Shown here piece after piece: positions 1 to 10,303 of a stretch of 64,000 nucleotides of DNA; position 1 is the first letter of the stretch, and each line of letters starts with the position of its first letter. Under the pieces are notes generated by a model that saw only the letters and a list, made by a program, of their open reading frames with translations, was not told the DNA's origin and did not search any database. The stretch is from positions 2,294,001-2,358,000 of the forward strand of contig NC_003283.11 in the NCBI RefSeq assembly GCF_000002985.6, given 5' to 3'. The DNA is from Caenorhabditis elegans. Lineage: Eukaryota; Nematoda; Chromadorea; Rhabditida; Rhabditidae. The position numbers were made by a program, and so were the translations under genes.

Positions 1-90
1 AAAAGATCATATAAAATTTAGAAAAATGTTTTGAATATGTTTACTATGATGTTTGGTTACTATGGTGCCATAAGCATGCTTTTTTTCCAA
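1..90. repeat. MITE fragment in nhr intron
   Basis: This stretch closely matches the right half of the repeat at about 57,240-57,330: a run resembling ATATAAAATTTAGAAAAATG, then a phrase reading like TGGTGCCATAAGCATG. It belongs to the same family as the repeats ending in CTCCACCTTTAA elsewhere in the window. It lies in the intron upstream of the first visible nhr exon. Bases 91-314 are AT-rich intron with no exon that I can see. Confidence 0.55.
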
Positions 91-314
91 TTTTTTTAAA
101 AATCAGATATATAAAATTCCTGCTTCTTCTCAAAAAAATTCAAAAAAAAATAAAAAAATAAAATTTTCTCAAAAAAAATTGAATTCCCGATTCCCGGAAA
201 ACCTTTCCTCAGAAAATTTGTATTCCCGGCAAATTTTTTTCTCAGATAAAAAAGAGTTCTCAATAAAAACCAACCGATTTTCAGAAACAGATGCAAAAAT
301 TGTATTCATTTCAG

Positions 315-736
315 ATTCATGCTTACTCATCACGTGTACGACTTCAAAATTGTAGAAAGCCTACTTAAGTTGGACCCAACAGACGTAGAATTAACTTTTA
401 TGTTTGCCCAGCTGTGCTTTGAATATGCTGGAAAACGATTTCAAGGAGAAATTCTGAAAATCACTGATCATTTTCAACAAGTCCTATCAAATGATCTACA
501 CCACTATTATATCACCGATCAGAGAAGGGAACGTTATTTCCAGCGCCTGACAGATCTAATGAAAGTTAACAATTTGATACAGGTACTTGTTATATTAGTT
601 CAGTTTAGAGAAAAAAAAGAATTTTCAGAGATCCATCTGGGAAACACGACCTCATCGAGAACTTGGTCGAGTTTTTGAAATTTCAAAACTAGAGTTTTCA
701 CATCCTGAAATGTTCGATGATTCTGGATTTTGTTAG
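315..736 (+). CDS. Nuclear hormone receptor, 3' exons only (5' end outside window)
   Basis: Two exons, 315-582 and about 630-736, encode the C-terminal end of a nematode nuclear receptor ligand-binding domain. The protein contains YDFKIVESLLKLDPTDVEL and NDLHHYYITDQRRERYFQR and ends SHPEMFDDSGFC before TAG. The intron opens GTACTTG and closes TTTTCAG, and the exon 2 phase matches the complete paralogue just downstream. The DNA-binding domain and earlier exons are not visible, so the gene enters from the left edge. Such receptors are ligand-regulated transcription factors in the nucleus. The two adjacent genes share nearly all residues of these exons, so they arose by tandem duplication. The number of this nhr is unknown to me. 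Confidence 0.85.
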
Positions 737-917
737 CTTCCACTTAATTCAGTTTGGAATTCAAATTGTACATTTCTAAATAAATGTGTGTACTTAAATG
801 CTGATAATTCTGATCTATTTCGACACCTTATCAATTTACCACCAAAGTTCTGTTAAGCGCCTGCGTCTCGTAACGCATTGGGTCGCTTTTTCAATTTCAT
901 ATTTTTCTTGACATACT

Positions 918-2890
918 ATGACAAATACCCTCTTTCTATGTAGAATTTGTGGGAAAAATGCTCATGGGACCCATTTTGGAGTGATTACTTGTCGAGCTTG
1001 TGGAGTATTTTTCAGGTGAATTGGATAGTTTTTTAAGGCAAATATTAAAAAAATTAAAATTGTTCAGAAGATCTTTCAAGTCAAAATGGATTTTTAAAAA
1101 GTGCAAGAAGGAGGATGAAGGCAAAATGTAAGTTAAATTCTTTTCGGTTTCTTAAAAAGCACCAATTTGAAAAAAAATACAGCTAGAAAGTTTGTGCTTG
1201 GCAGCGGCCGACATTCTACGGGCCCCATAAAATTTTCAGATGAGCCGCAAAATGTCGGCCGCTTCAGTGTACCTTTAAATTTTCGTTTCTTTTAAAAGCA
1301 AATCAATTCAATTGTCGATTATAATTTTTTTCAAATTAAAAAAAATTTCCAGATGTACCTGTAAGCCATGTAGATTACAAAAGTGTGTTGAGATGGGAAT
1401 GAGCAGTAAAAGTGAGTTTTTTAAAAACATTTTTGGATTTTTTTGGGCTTAAAAAAATTAATTTCAGATTTCCAATACGATCGTGATGCAATTCTCGCCA
1501 AACACCTGACACCGAGCATTTCCTATTTTGTGGGTCGTCCTGAATTTTTACTATTCTGTGACCCTTCCCATTCGGCTCCGAAGATCCTAATCAATCTTGA
1601 TGGCCTGGTATCAGAAGCTTCACGTCTTTTGCGAAACGGAGTTGAAAGTGTGGTTTTTGCGGAAACTCAACTGAAAAAATTGGCACTCGGCCTGAAAGTT
1701 ATGCAGGCCGATATGAGAAGCTTGAAGTATTTTGAGAAAATCGGAAAACCAGAGTTCCTTGACATTATCGAATACTATTTTACAACAGTTATAAAATGGA
1801 TCTCCCATTTTGATGAGTTTCGAAAATTGGATCAAAATATTCAGGTCAGATCATAATAAGCCGAATCTTCAAAAAAATTGAATTTTCAGATGAAACTTGT
1901 CCAATCCATATGGCATATTTTGATGAAATTCCATAAGTGTAGTGCAACCGTAGCGTATAGGAAATCCAGCGATGAAAAAACCAGGCAACTTCAGAAAGTT
2001 ATTAGAAATGTTTGCTTGGATCGAGAAAAAATGAAAATGGATTTTAGTTGGATGAGCGATTACCCAGCGCACCATGTTTTGAGGTAATTTAGATTCTTCA
2101 AAAATTTCAGTCAAAATTATTGAATTTTCAAAAAAAAAAATTTCTGAAAAAAATCTGAAAGTTGAAGAAAAATCTGTTTGGAAAATTTGCCAGTTTACCA
2201 AAACTTTGACTTAAAATTATAAAATTCCAACAAAAGTTTTTGGTCGTTTTGCCAAATTTTCCAAGAATGTATAAAACTGCTATTTGCCCATTTTGACGGA
2301 AATGTTCATTTTCGGCCAATTATCAAACTTGCCATTTGTAGAATCTACATAAAAATTTTGGATTAAAATAAAATTTTCAAAAATTTTCAACAAAAATTTC
2401 AATTTCTCTTGAATCTGTCTAAAACTTGAAAAACGGACATAATGTGACATTTCCAGATGCATGTTCTCTCACAAATCCTACGACTTTGAAATTATCGAAT
2501 CCCTGTCGAAAGTGGATCCAACTGATGTCGAGCTAACATATATGTTTGCCCAATCATGCTTTGAATATGCTGGAAAACGATTTCAAGGAGACATTCTGAA
2601 AATCACTGATCACTTTCAACAAGTCTTATCAAATGATCTCCATCACTATTATATCACCGAACAGAGGAGAGAACGATATTTTCAGCGGCTGACTGATCTA
2701 ATGAAAGTTAACAATTTGATTCAGGTATGTCTACTTTTGGTGAAACTTTTTTTAAAAATTTTAACTTCAAAAAAAAATTCAGAGATCCATCTGGGAAACG
2801 CGATCTCGTCGAGAACTTGGCCGGGTTTTTAACATTTTGAAAGTCCAGTTTTCACATCCGGATATGCTTGAGGATTCTGGTTTTGGATAG
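918..2890 (+). CDS. Nuclear hormone receptor (complete, tandem paralogue)
   Basis: Seven exons: 918-1015, about 1067-1126, about 1353-1411, 1468-1844, 1890-2083, 2457-2724 and 2783-2890. The first exon starts ATG at 918 and encodes a C-x2-C/C-x2-C finger (CRICGKNAHGTHFG, then ITCRACGVFFR). Exons 2-3 give the second finger, ending CKPCRLQKCVEMGM. That finger looks shortened: the KKC cysteine is followed by only KKEDEGK before ICTCKPC, so the usual spacing is not met. Exons 4-7 encode the ligand-binding domain, closing YDFEIIESLSKVDPTDVEL ... DMLEDSGFG. It presumably acts as a sequence-specific transcription factor, one of the many worm HNF4-like receptors. The partial gene at the left edge is its tandem copy. 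A 70-bp palindrome (GGCCGACATT ... AATGTCGGCC) sits in the second intron. The family is certain; the individual nhr number is not assigned. Confidence 0.88.
1198..1266. repeat. Short palindrome of the GGCCGACATT family
   Basis: CAGCGGCCGACATTCTACGG is mirrored about 40 bases later by CAAAATGTCGGCCGCTTC, forming an intronic hairpin inside the nhr gene. The core GCCGACA...TTTCGGG is the same as in the larger GC-rich repeats at 9.1, 21.0, 39.0, 48.2 and 49.7 kb. Confidence 0.6.
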
Positions 2891-2986
2891 AAAACGTGTT
2901 CTTTGCTGTTTTTTTTTCAAATTGATTTTTTTAGTCTTCAAATGATGCTCTGAAATAAAAAAAATTTACTTTAAAAACTCAAAAAT

Positions 2987-4135
2987 TTATGACACCCATG
3001 ACAAACAATTTATAACCGTGTATATTGCAGCAAAAGCGAAAGAAGTTATCACAATCAATAGGGCCACGGATTCCTGATTTGTTGAAGCCTTCTTTTTCTT
3101 GTTGGCAATTTTTTTATTGAATCTGAAACAACATTTGGAATCTTAAAATTTTCATAAAAGCATACTTACCGCAATTTTCACCATCAAACGTCGGCGACCA
3201 GTGAGTAGTTTTTCCTAGATCATTTTGCAATCCAAAGCAGGCATTATCGTCCAAGCTCAAACTCTGATTGTTTTCAGTGAAAACTACGACGTGGACATTA
3301 TCGGATCGTACGCGCTAGAACAAAACAATTTATTTATTAAATCAAATTTGAACAAACCTTTAATTTTGGGATGGAAACATTGACTAGGGAACCGTCAGAA
3401 GATGCCTACCGGACATGCATATGAAACCTATGCCATTCGATAGCCCATGTCTTAAAACGGTTATTCGTGAATTTTTAGCTGCGAATCTCCAGAACCAAGC
3501 TCACGGCGGGCTCTCAAAGATCCTAAAATAGCACTGCAACGAAGCATTGACAGGCCAATTTTCCAACTTCACTTTGGTTGCTCATATCTCCGTGTATAAT
3601 TTTTTTACAGAAAAGTCATCAACTAATAAGTTGTTGATCTTTTTGTAAAGAAAAAGTTTGTTATTGAAAATTTATTACCAGAAAATCTTTGTTTGAGATA
3701 GAAGCGCGTGAAGTGCGGCAACTGCTGCTGTTATTTTTATGCTGTTATTGCTATTCTAATGTTTTTATCTGAAACAAAAATTTTTTGGTAAAAACTTTCA
3801 ACTACAAACTTGTTCTTTACAAAAAGATCAACAACTTATCAATTGATGACTTTTCTGTAAAAAATTTATCCACGGAGATATGAGCTACAAAAGTGAATTA
3901 GGAAAATTGCTTCTTAAATCGTTACAGTGCTTTGTTACAGTGCTATTTTAGGATCTTTGAGAGCTCGCCGTGAGCTTGGTTCTGGAGATTCGCAGCTAAA
4001 AATTCACGAGAAACCGTTTTAAGACATCGGCTATCAAATGGTTTCATATGCAAGTCCGATGGGCACCTTCTGACGGTTCCCTAGTGAGGAGAAAGGGATT
4101 ATTGTGCAAAATGATAGCAGATTTACCTTCTGGAA
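2987..4135 (-). pseudogene. irld (receptor L domain) 3' fragment, split by a transposon
   Basis: Reading on the minus strand, this holds only the last exons of an irld gene: an exon ending VSIPKLK, an exon with VFTENNQSLSLDDNACFG and THWSPTFDGENC, and a final exon with a basic stretch then a hydrophobic segment (LLIVITSFAFAAIYTVI) and a stop at 2987. The exon encoding AIILHNNPFLLNVSIPKLK is interrupted between 3384 and 4084 by a foldback element. The 5' exons (signal peptide, first L-domain exons) are absent; only the flanking intron, rich in CCTAC motifs, continues to about 4,540. Closest relatives are the two complete copies immediately downstream. Both truncation and insertion argue for a pseudogene. 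Confidence 0.85.
3384..4084. mobile_element. Tc4/Tc5-like foldback MITE, 701 bp
   Basis: The ends are perfect inverted repeats beginning CTAGGGAACCGTCAGAAG, and the symmetry continues inward for roughly 300 bases per arm (for example CATATGAAACC and GTCTTAAAACGG on both sides). The trinucleotide TGA flanks both sides (3381-3383 and 4085-4087). Removing the element and one TGA restores the irld exon seen in the neighbouring copies. TNA target duplications and CTAGGGA- or CAAGGGA-type ends are characteristic of Tc4 and Tc5. No transposase frame is present, so it is non-autonomous. Confidence 0.9.
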
Positions 4136-4339
4136 AAAATTTCATTTGACATGTGTCAGGAGTGCACTAAAAACCAAGTTTTGGTAGTTTTCCGAGTTTC
4201 ACAAAAACTTTTCAGCACAGTGCTTTGAGCCGAGCCCTAGCATCATAACGCACAGAAATGTTAGAAAATATTTTTTTCGCCTACTCACCTCGTTGTTCTC
4301 CTCCCAGCCTGTTAACCCCCAGTGTTGTCTAAGTGGACT

Positions 4340-4520
4340 CTTTCTGCTTTCCAGCCTTCCGACGTGCCTACAGAGTGCCTCGCTGACGATTGCTTATGTG
4401 TCGGAACTTTGCCGTTATGCCTACCTACGTACCTACATCATGCCTTTCTCATTAATTCATGCCAAAAATAATGCCTTCCTGTGTACCTACGTGCCTACAA
4501 GATTACTAGATGCCTGCCTT
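4340..4520. repeat. Degenerate CCTAC-rich intron repeat (three copies in the irld array)
   Basis: Irregular reiterations of GTGCCTAC, CCTACGTACCTAC and ATGCCT. The same passage recurs at the same intron position at about 5,795-5,980 and 8,265-8,470 in the two downstream irld copies, each preceded by a shared segment reading GAGCCGAGCC...AACGC. It shows that the duplicated unit includes this intron. From 4,540 to 4,944 I see no gene, only AT-rich sequence. Confidence 0.6.
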
Positions 4521-4944
4521 TTTTTATCAACCACAAAACTTTCATAAACTGTCAAAACTCCCCTTTTGAGGCTGATTTTAAAAAAAAATTTTTCATTAGT
4601 TAAAAAAACTGACAGTGAAAAATAAAAACGACAAAAATCCTGAAGGGACCACAAGAGCAACAAGGAAATTTGGCGTGCACTACGAGGTAGCTCTGTTGGA
4701 CTGTTTTTGGTGCATCTCTCCCCTCCTTGCGGTGAGGCAGTGACCATAAGGAGGTATATTCAAATATTTGACCTTTAGCCAAGTATTCAAACTAGTGGGC
4801 CAGTCTATTGACATAACGTTGGTTTTCTCGGTTCTAGGTATATCTACTTTTTTTTCGACGATGAAAAAATTTGATTCACACAATTTTTTTTTACTTTTTA
4901 GAGAATTCATCGTCTGACATTCTATAAATTTATGAAAAAATTGC

Positions 4945-7005
4945 TTAAAATCCGGAAAATGTAGAAGTCAAGTCCGCAAAAATTAGAGCACTGATGAATA
5001 TCAATAGGCCTAGAGACCCCTGATTTGATGAAGCCTTATTTTTCTTAAGCCAGTTCGCCGTATCATTGATCAAATCTGAAACAAAATTTGAATCTAAAAA
5101 TATTCTTAAAAGTATACTTACAGCAATTTTCTCCGTCAAAAGTCGGTGACCAGTGTGTAGTTATTCCCAGATCACTTCGCAAGCCGAAGCAGGCGTTTAC
5201 GTCCAAGCTCAAATTTCGATTGTTTTTGGTGAAAACTACGGTATGGAGATTGTCGGATCGCACGCGCTAAAGCAATAAAATTGATAAACTGGAGGGAACT
5301 CAAACAAACCTTCAATTTCGGAAAAGAAACATTGAGGAGTAAAGGGTTATTTTGCACAATTACAGCAGATTTACCTTCTGGAATTAGGTACTTGTGTATT
5401 ACATGCCCTCATTTTTCAAATTAATTTAAATTTTCCCTAATTCCTCCAATTAAATAAAACGTGATATGCATTTTTCCTCTTTAGGCTTAGAAAATGTTAT
5501 ATCCTAAGCCTAAAAATACAAAAGTGTGGTTCACGTTTTTCTTTCCCATAACTTAAAAAATTACCATTAAAATGAGGGCATGTAATACACAAGAACCTGG
5601 AATTATTTAAATATTAGTGTAACAGTTATGCGGAGGAAATGCAGGTTTCGGCGGTCTTTTCTTAATTTCACAAAATTTTCAGCAAATTTTTTCGAGCCGA
5701 GCCCAAACTTCATAACGCACAGAAATGTTAATAATGGATTTTTCGCCTACTCGCCCGTTGTCCCGCCAGTTTTGTCTAAGTGGATTATACCTGCTTACCG
5801 ACGTGCCTACAAAGGCCCTACCTAACACCGTTATGCCTACCTACGTACCTACGTCATGCCTGAATAGATGCATCGTACCTATGAACCTCTCTTCTTCTTT
5901 TTTCCTGCCCATCCAACCTGTTTACTTACCGACGTGCCTACAAGATTTCTAGCTGCCTGCCCACGTACCTAGATCATGTATTCCTAGTGTCCGAGTCAAC
6001 CCATTTGATCTGTCCCAACATTAATCCCACAGAACTTACTAGTCAGCTGTGCCACGTATTTCAAATTTTCTAGAAAATTAAAATTTGTCAGGTTGGTTCC
6101 ATTGATAATAAGACTTCCGAATATTATTTCCATAAACTTCAGGGAGTCTATGCTTGAGCTTGATCCAACTTCCACGTCACCAAATATTTTTGGGCAAATT
6201 TCAGGAAATGTGCATAGATTTTCAGATGTTGTCGGAGTGCAATATTTCCCATAAATCCCATCAACGTTAACATCTTCCGCTGAGATAAGGGTTTCCATTT
6301 CCTCAACGGTGATGCAGAAATCGATGGAGTCTGGATCAATGTAGAGTCTCACAAATTCATCGAAAGGACTGGAAAATTCATCCAGTGTTATGCTCTAAAT
6401 TAGGTAATATTTATAGAATACAAATTTTTCAGAAAATCTTACTTTTAAATTGGGAAATCCTAAATTGCGCAATTTCTTATAACCAATAATTTCGAAATTC
6501 GAGCAAGAGATAGAAGTCAAATTGGTGAGACCAAATTCGATCATTTGATTGTTGAAATCTAGCACGATGGAGTATTGGCCTAAATTTTGTTTTAAACTAA
6601 AAATTAAGAATATTATTCAATTATTCACCGCATACCACATTCAACTGCTTCCAATCCTGCCAAAAAACTGATGCTTTTGAATTTGGTATCCATCACAGTA
6701 AGACTTCCTATCAAACGTTTCATACTCAAAAATGTAGATGCCAGCTGTGCCTCTGTCAAGTCAGTGTGCTCATTTATGGACAGATGTGTGCAAACTGTAC
6801 TGCAATCCGTGGGAAAGAAGGCAAGAGAATGGGACGTGAGATTTTGAGTCTCGAATGTGCATTTTGGGTCTGAAAATTATTTAAAATTGAGCATTCAAAA
6901 AAAAGTTAGTGGCTCACCGCAATTCTTTTTCTGGAAAAATTTGGTCAAATTTTCACCAAATGCACTTTCAGCTAGAAGTAGAAAAACTAGACACTGTCCA
7001 ATCAT
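4945..7005 (-). CDS. IRLD protein (insulin/EGF-receptor L-domain family), copy B
   Basis: Seven exons read on the minus strand: 6918-7005, 6629-6869, 6443-6579, 6040-6394, 5310-5377, 5122-5266 and 4945-5075. Exon 1 encodes a signal peptide (MIGQCLVFLLLAESAFG). Exon 2 carries the family signature TDCSTVCTHL ... LTEAQLASTFLSMKRLIGSL ... FLAGLEAVECG. Exon 4 has FCITVEEM, GKYC, an N-glycosylation-rich NGTNLTNFNF and LENLKYV. The last exon ends in a hydrophobic segment (LGLLIFISALIFADL), a likely membrane anchor. About 388 residues; secreted or surface-bound, Recep_L_domain class. The start is the only ATG that heads the signal peptide. A 211-bp MITE sits almost at the 3' splice site of the intron before exon 5. 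Function is unassigned; some relatives affect EGF or insulin signalling. Confidence 0.85.
5387..5597. mobile_element. MITE with 8-bp target duplication (hAT- or Merlin-like), 211 bp
   Basis: Ends read GGTACTTGTGTATTACATGC and, on the other strand, GGTTCTTGTGTATTACATGC, followed by further matching bases (CCTCATTTT). The octamer TGGAATTA flanks both ends (5379-5386 and 5598-5605). The paralogous intron in the next irld copy has an uninterrupted version of the site. An 8-bp duplication fits hAT or Merlin elements; no coding capacity. Confidence 0.85.
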
Positions 7006-7742
7006 TCTCAAATTTTCAAATTCAAAATAGACAGCAGAAAATAATACAGTTTTGGTCAGAAATCTGAAAAAAAGAAGCCCAAAAATTTTTTAGTAAAGAT
7101 CTTGTAAGTTGTCAAATCAACCGAAAATTTGATTTTTTTTAGTAATTGCAAGTAGGACTTCAAAAATTAAGCTATGTTAAATACTGACTATGAGTTTTCA
7201 GCATTTTTTAACTGTAAAAAATGTTTTGGACATTTTTGAACGGTTTATTCTGACGAAAATTCAGCTTTAAAGAAAAAATACATAACTCAACAATTTGCTG
7301 ATTAAAAAAAAACTGAAACAAAATAGTAACGAGAGAAAAATCGGAAAACAAATTCCAATAGAAAAATCGTCAATATGTTTTGAAGTCAGAAAAAAAACGA
7401 ACACTTTTTTGTGATGCTCATTAGCGGTCAAAGAACTATGTGTAAACTAATTATTTCATATACCACATGCCTTTTTTACGAATTTTTTCACCAAAAAAAA
7501 AGGGAAAAAGGGAAAGAAAAAAGGCCGGAAAAACAAAGAAACAATTTAGTCAGTCACAGAGGATCCCCTCCCAAATTTGACCGTGCGGGAGAGTTGAACT
7601 TTTTTTTTGCCGGGTCACAAAAAAAAACGGATACAACGAAAGCGACAAGGAAAATTGATACAGATTCCCTGAAAACTGCTACATACGAAATCAACATTTA
7701 ATTTTGGTAGATTTGCAACTGTAGATTTATTGAAAAAATCCG

Positions 7743-9868
7743 TCAGAAAATTGCTATGACAACAAGAACGATTATGAAAATTGATGAGCACTGATAGCCT
7801 GAAGATTTGCTCCGTTCAATGGATATAGCAGTACGGTTCATCGAGTCTGAAAAAAAATATAGGTCGAGTTTGGGAATCTCAACTAGAGTAGTGGAAAAAA
7901 ATACCACAATTGTCTCCATTAAATGTCGGTGACCAGTCTGAAGTTATTCCCAGATCGCTTTTCAGCTTGAAGCAGCTGTTCACGTCCAGACTCAGATTTT
8001 GATTGTTTTTCGTGAAAACTACGGTGTGGAAATTGTCGGATCGCACACGCTAAAATAATAAAATTGATCAACCGTAGGTAACTCGAAACGAACCTTCAAT
8101 TTAGGGAAAGAAATGTTGAGGAGAAAGGGATTATTTTGCACAATGATCGCTGATTTATCTTCTGAAATAATTTAACTATTAGTGAATTACACAAATTTTT
8201 CAGCAAAGTTTTTTGAGCCGAGCCTAAACTTAATAACGCGCAGAAATGTTAAAAATTTATTTCCTGCCTACCGACGTTCCTACAAAGTCTGTACCTTACG
8301 ACTGTTTGTGTGCCAGTATTTTGCCACCATGCCTACCTACGTACCTACATCGTGCCTGAATTGATTCATACGCGCCTGTCACATTTATACATGACAGTGT
8401 GAATACCTTCCTGTGGACCCATGTGTCTGCAAGAGTTCCAGCTGCCTACCTACCTACCTAGATCATGCCTTCCTAGTGTGCCGACCCGACCTATCTAATC
8501 TGTCCCAACAGAACTTACTAGTCAACTGTGCCACGTATTTCAAATTTTCCAAAAAATTGAAATCGGTCAGATTGGTCTCGTTGATGATGAGACTTCCGAA
8601 TATTATCTCGATAGACTTCATGGTGTCTAGGTTAGAGTTTGGACCAATTTCCACGTTACCAAACACTTTTTGACAAATGTTAGGAGATGTGCATAGATTT
8701 TCAGTCGTCGTTGGAGGGCAATATTTTCCATAAATCTCGTCAACTGTAGCATTGTCCGCTGTAATAAAATTCTCCATTTCTTCAACAGTAATGCAAAAAT
8801 CTGGGGATCCAGAATCGATGGAGAACTTCATGGCTTTGTCGGTGGGCTCGGGGAATTCATTCAGTGTTATGTTCTGAATTTTAATGGAATTTCTTTTTTA
8901 ATTGGAAAAAACTGCTTACTTTCAAATTGGGCATATTCAGTTTGTTGAGCTTTTTGTTCGAAACCACTTGAAATCCGGCACAAGAGATGGATGTCAGATT
9001 AGTGAGACCCAATTCTAACATTTGATTATTGAGAGCCCACATGACATCGAGGTCGTCTGAAAATATTCAATTTTTTCAGGCAGGCGCGGTTTCAGGGCCA
9101 GACACCTGCCTTTAACCTGGCCGCCTCACGCTGGCCTCTTGCCTCATAGGTGGCTCTTTCGCCGCGGCCGACATTTTTCGGGTTACAGGAGGCGCGGCTC
9201 GCTAAGTGAGGCAGGCAGAGGTCGCGGCTAGGCGAGCGCGGCATGCATTTTGGCGCCTGCATGTAGGACCTACAGTACTATTTAAAGGCGCATACTTTTT
9301 TGCATTTCACAAAAAATTGTCGTGTCAAGGCAAGGTTCCCCGTATTTTTGTCACAAAAAATCTCAAACATTTTCGTATGTTCTGCCAATTACTCAATTTG
9401 TTCTCCAAAACAGTTTCCTCTATTTCTTAAGTAATGGTGTTTTTATGGACAGGTTTCAAAATGCTTCCTGTTAGGTAGAGCGCATTTGCTTACCACATTC
9501 GATCGCTTCCAATCCCGCCAAGAAACTTCCGCTTTTGAATTTGGTACTTATCACTATAACACCTCCCAACAAACGCTTCATGTTTAAAAATGTAGACGCC
9601 AGCTGTGCCTCGGTCAAGTCAGTGTCCTCAGTTATTCGAAGAAAGGAGCAAACTGTACTGCACTCTGTGGGAAACGAGCCGATTGTTTTGGAAGTGGCAT
9701 TTTGGTTTTCGAATGTGCACTTTGGGTCTGCAAATTATTGATTCAGTTTTCAATTTTTTAGTTTCCTAACAATAACTTACCGCAATTTTTCTTACTAAAA
9801 AATACCGTCAAATTCACACAAAATGCACAAACAGCGCAGAGCAGAAAAACCAAGCATTTTTCTTTCAT
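7743..9868 (-). CDS. IRLD protein, copy C
   Basis: Seven exons on the minus strand: 9781-9868, about 9497-9727, about 8921-9058, 8519-8873, 8094-8161, 7905-8049 and 7743-7846. Exon 1 gives a signal peptide (MKEKCLVFLLCAVCAFC). The second exon has the STVCSF ... LTEAQLASTFLNMKRLLGG ... FLAGLEAIECG signature. The L-domain exon has FCITVEEMENF, DEIYGKYCPP and TNLTDFNFLENLKYVAQL. The terminal exon ends SSIFIIVLVVIAIF then TGA, a short hydrophobic tail. It is a close tandem paralogue of copy B, sharing intron positions and the CCTAC intron repeat. The intron between exons 2 and 3 holds a GC-rich repeat. It is predicted to be an extracellular or membrane-anchored L-domain protein; the ligand is unknown. 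The 7,006-7,742 spacer shows only A-rich sequence and no gene. Confidence 0.85.
9078..9271. repeat. GC-rich dispersed repeat (GCCGACA..TTTCGGG family)
   Basis: A markedly GC-rich island in an AT-rich intron: GGCAGGCGCGG, CCTGCC motifs, then GCGGCCGACATTTTTCGGG and GAGGCAGGCAGAGGTCGCGG. Related copies are at about 20,985-21,150, 38,965-39,090, 41,510-41,635, 42,405-42,470, 48,185-48,400 and 49,640-49,862, several in irld introns. No open frame is shared among copies. Confidence 0.7.
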
Positions 9869-10303
9869 TTTAAGAAACAAAAACTCAAAATGAACCGAAA
9901 CTAGAGGAGATTTGCCATAGGAGACAGGTGAAAATTATATATCTCTGTGTCACATTTCCACGCACAAAGAGCACAAAAAGTTTTCTTCTCTACGCCATGC
10001 ACCTGCATCACCCTAGAGACTATGTATCACACGGATTAAAAATCTTGTGTTGAACCAAAGCACGGCTTTTTTGAGCATGGAAAATTGTGAAATAAATGTT
10101 ATCTGGTTTTTGGTTTCTTTTTGCTTCCTTGTTCAAGTTTCCGTGTCGGACTAATATGTATAACGTTAAAAATCAACTGGAAACAGTTTTAAACTTTAGA
10201 CGCAAATATTTCAAGTTCTAGATGCCCGCGACAAAAATTTAGCGAATCCAAATATTTTGTATTTCCAATTCCAAAGTCGACAAATTTATATGAATAGTAC
10301 AAG

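Noticed and set aside
4293-4547. Cys/Leu-rich frame of 84 residues
   Set aside because: A translation of the CCTAC intron repeat upstream of the truncated irld copy; not conserved in frame in the other two copies.
7411-7701. Open frame of 96 residues between irld B and C
   Set aside because: Lysine-rich translation of an A-rich stretch, no recognisable domain, no paralogue in the other irld spacers.
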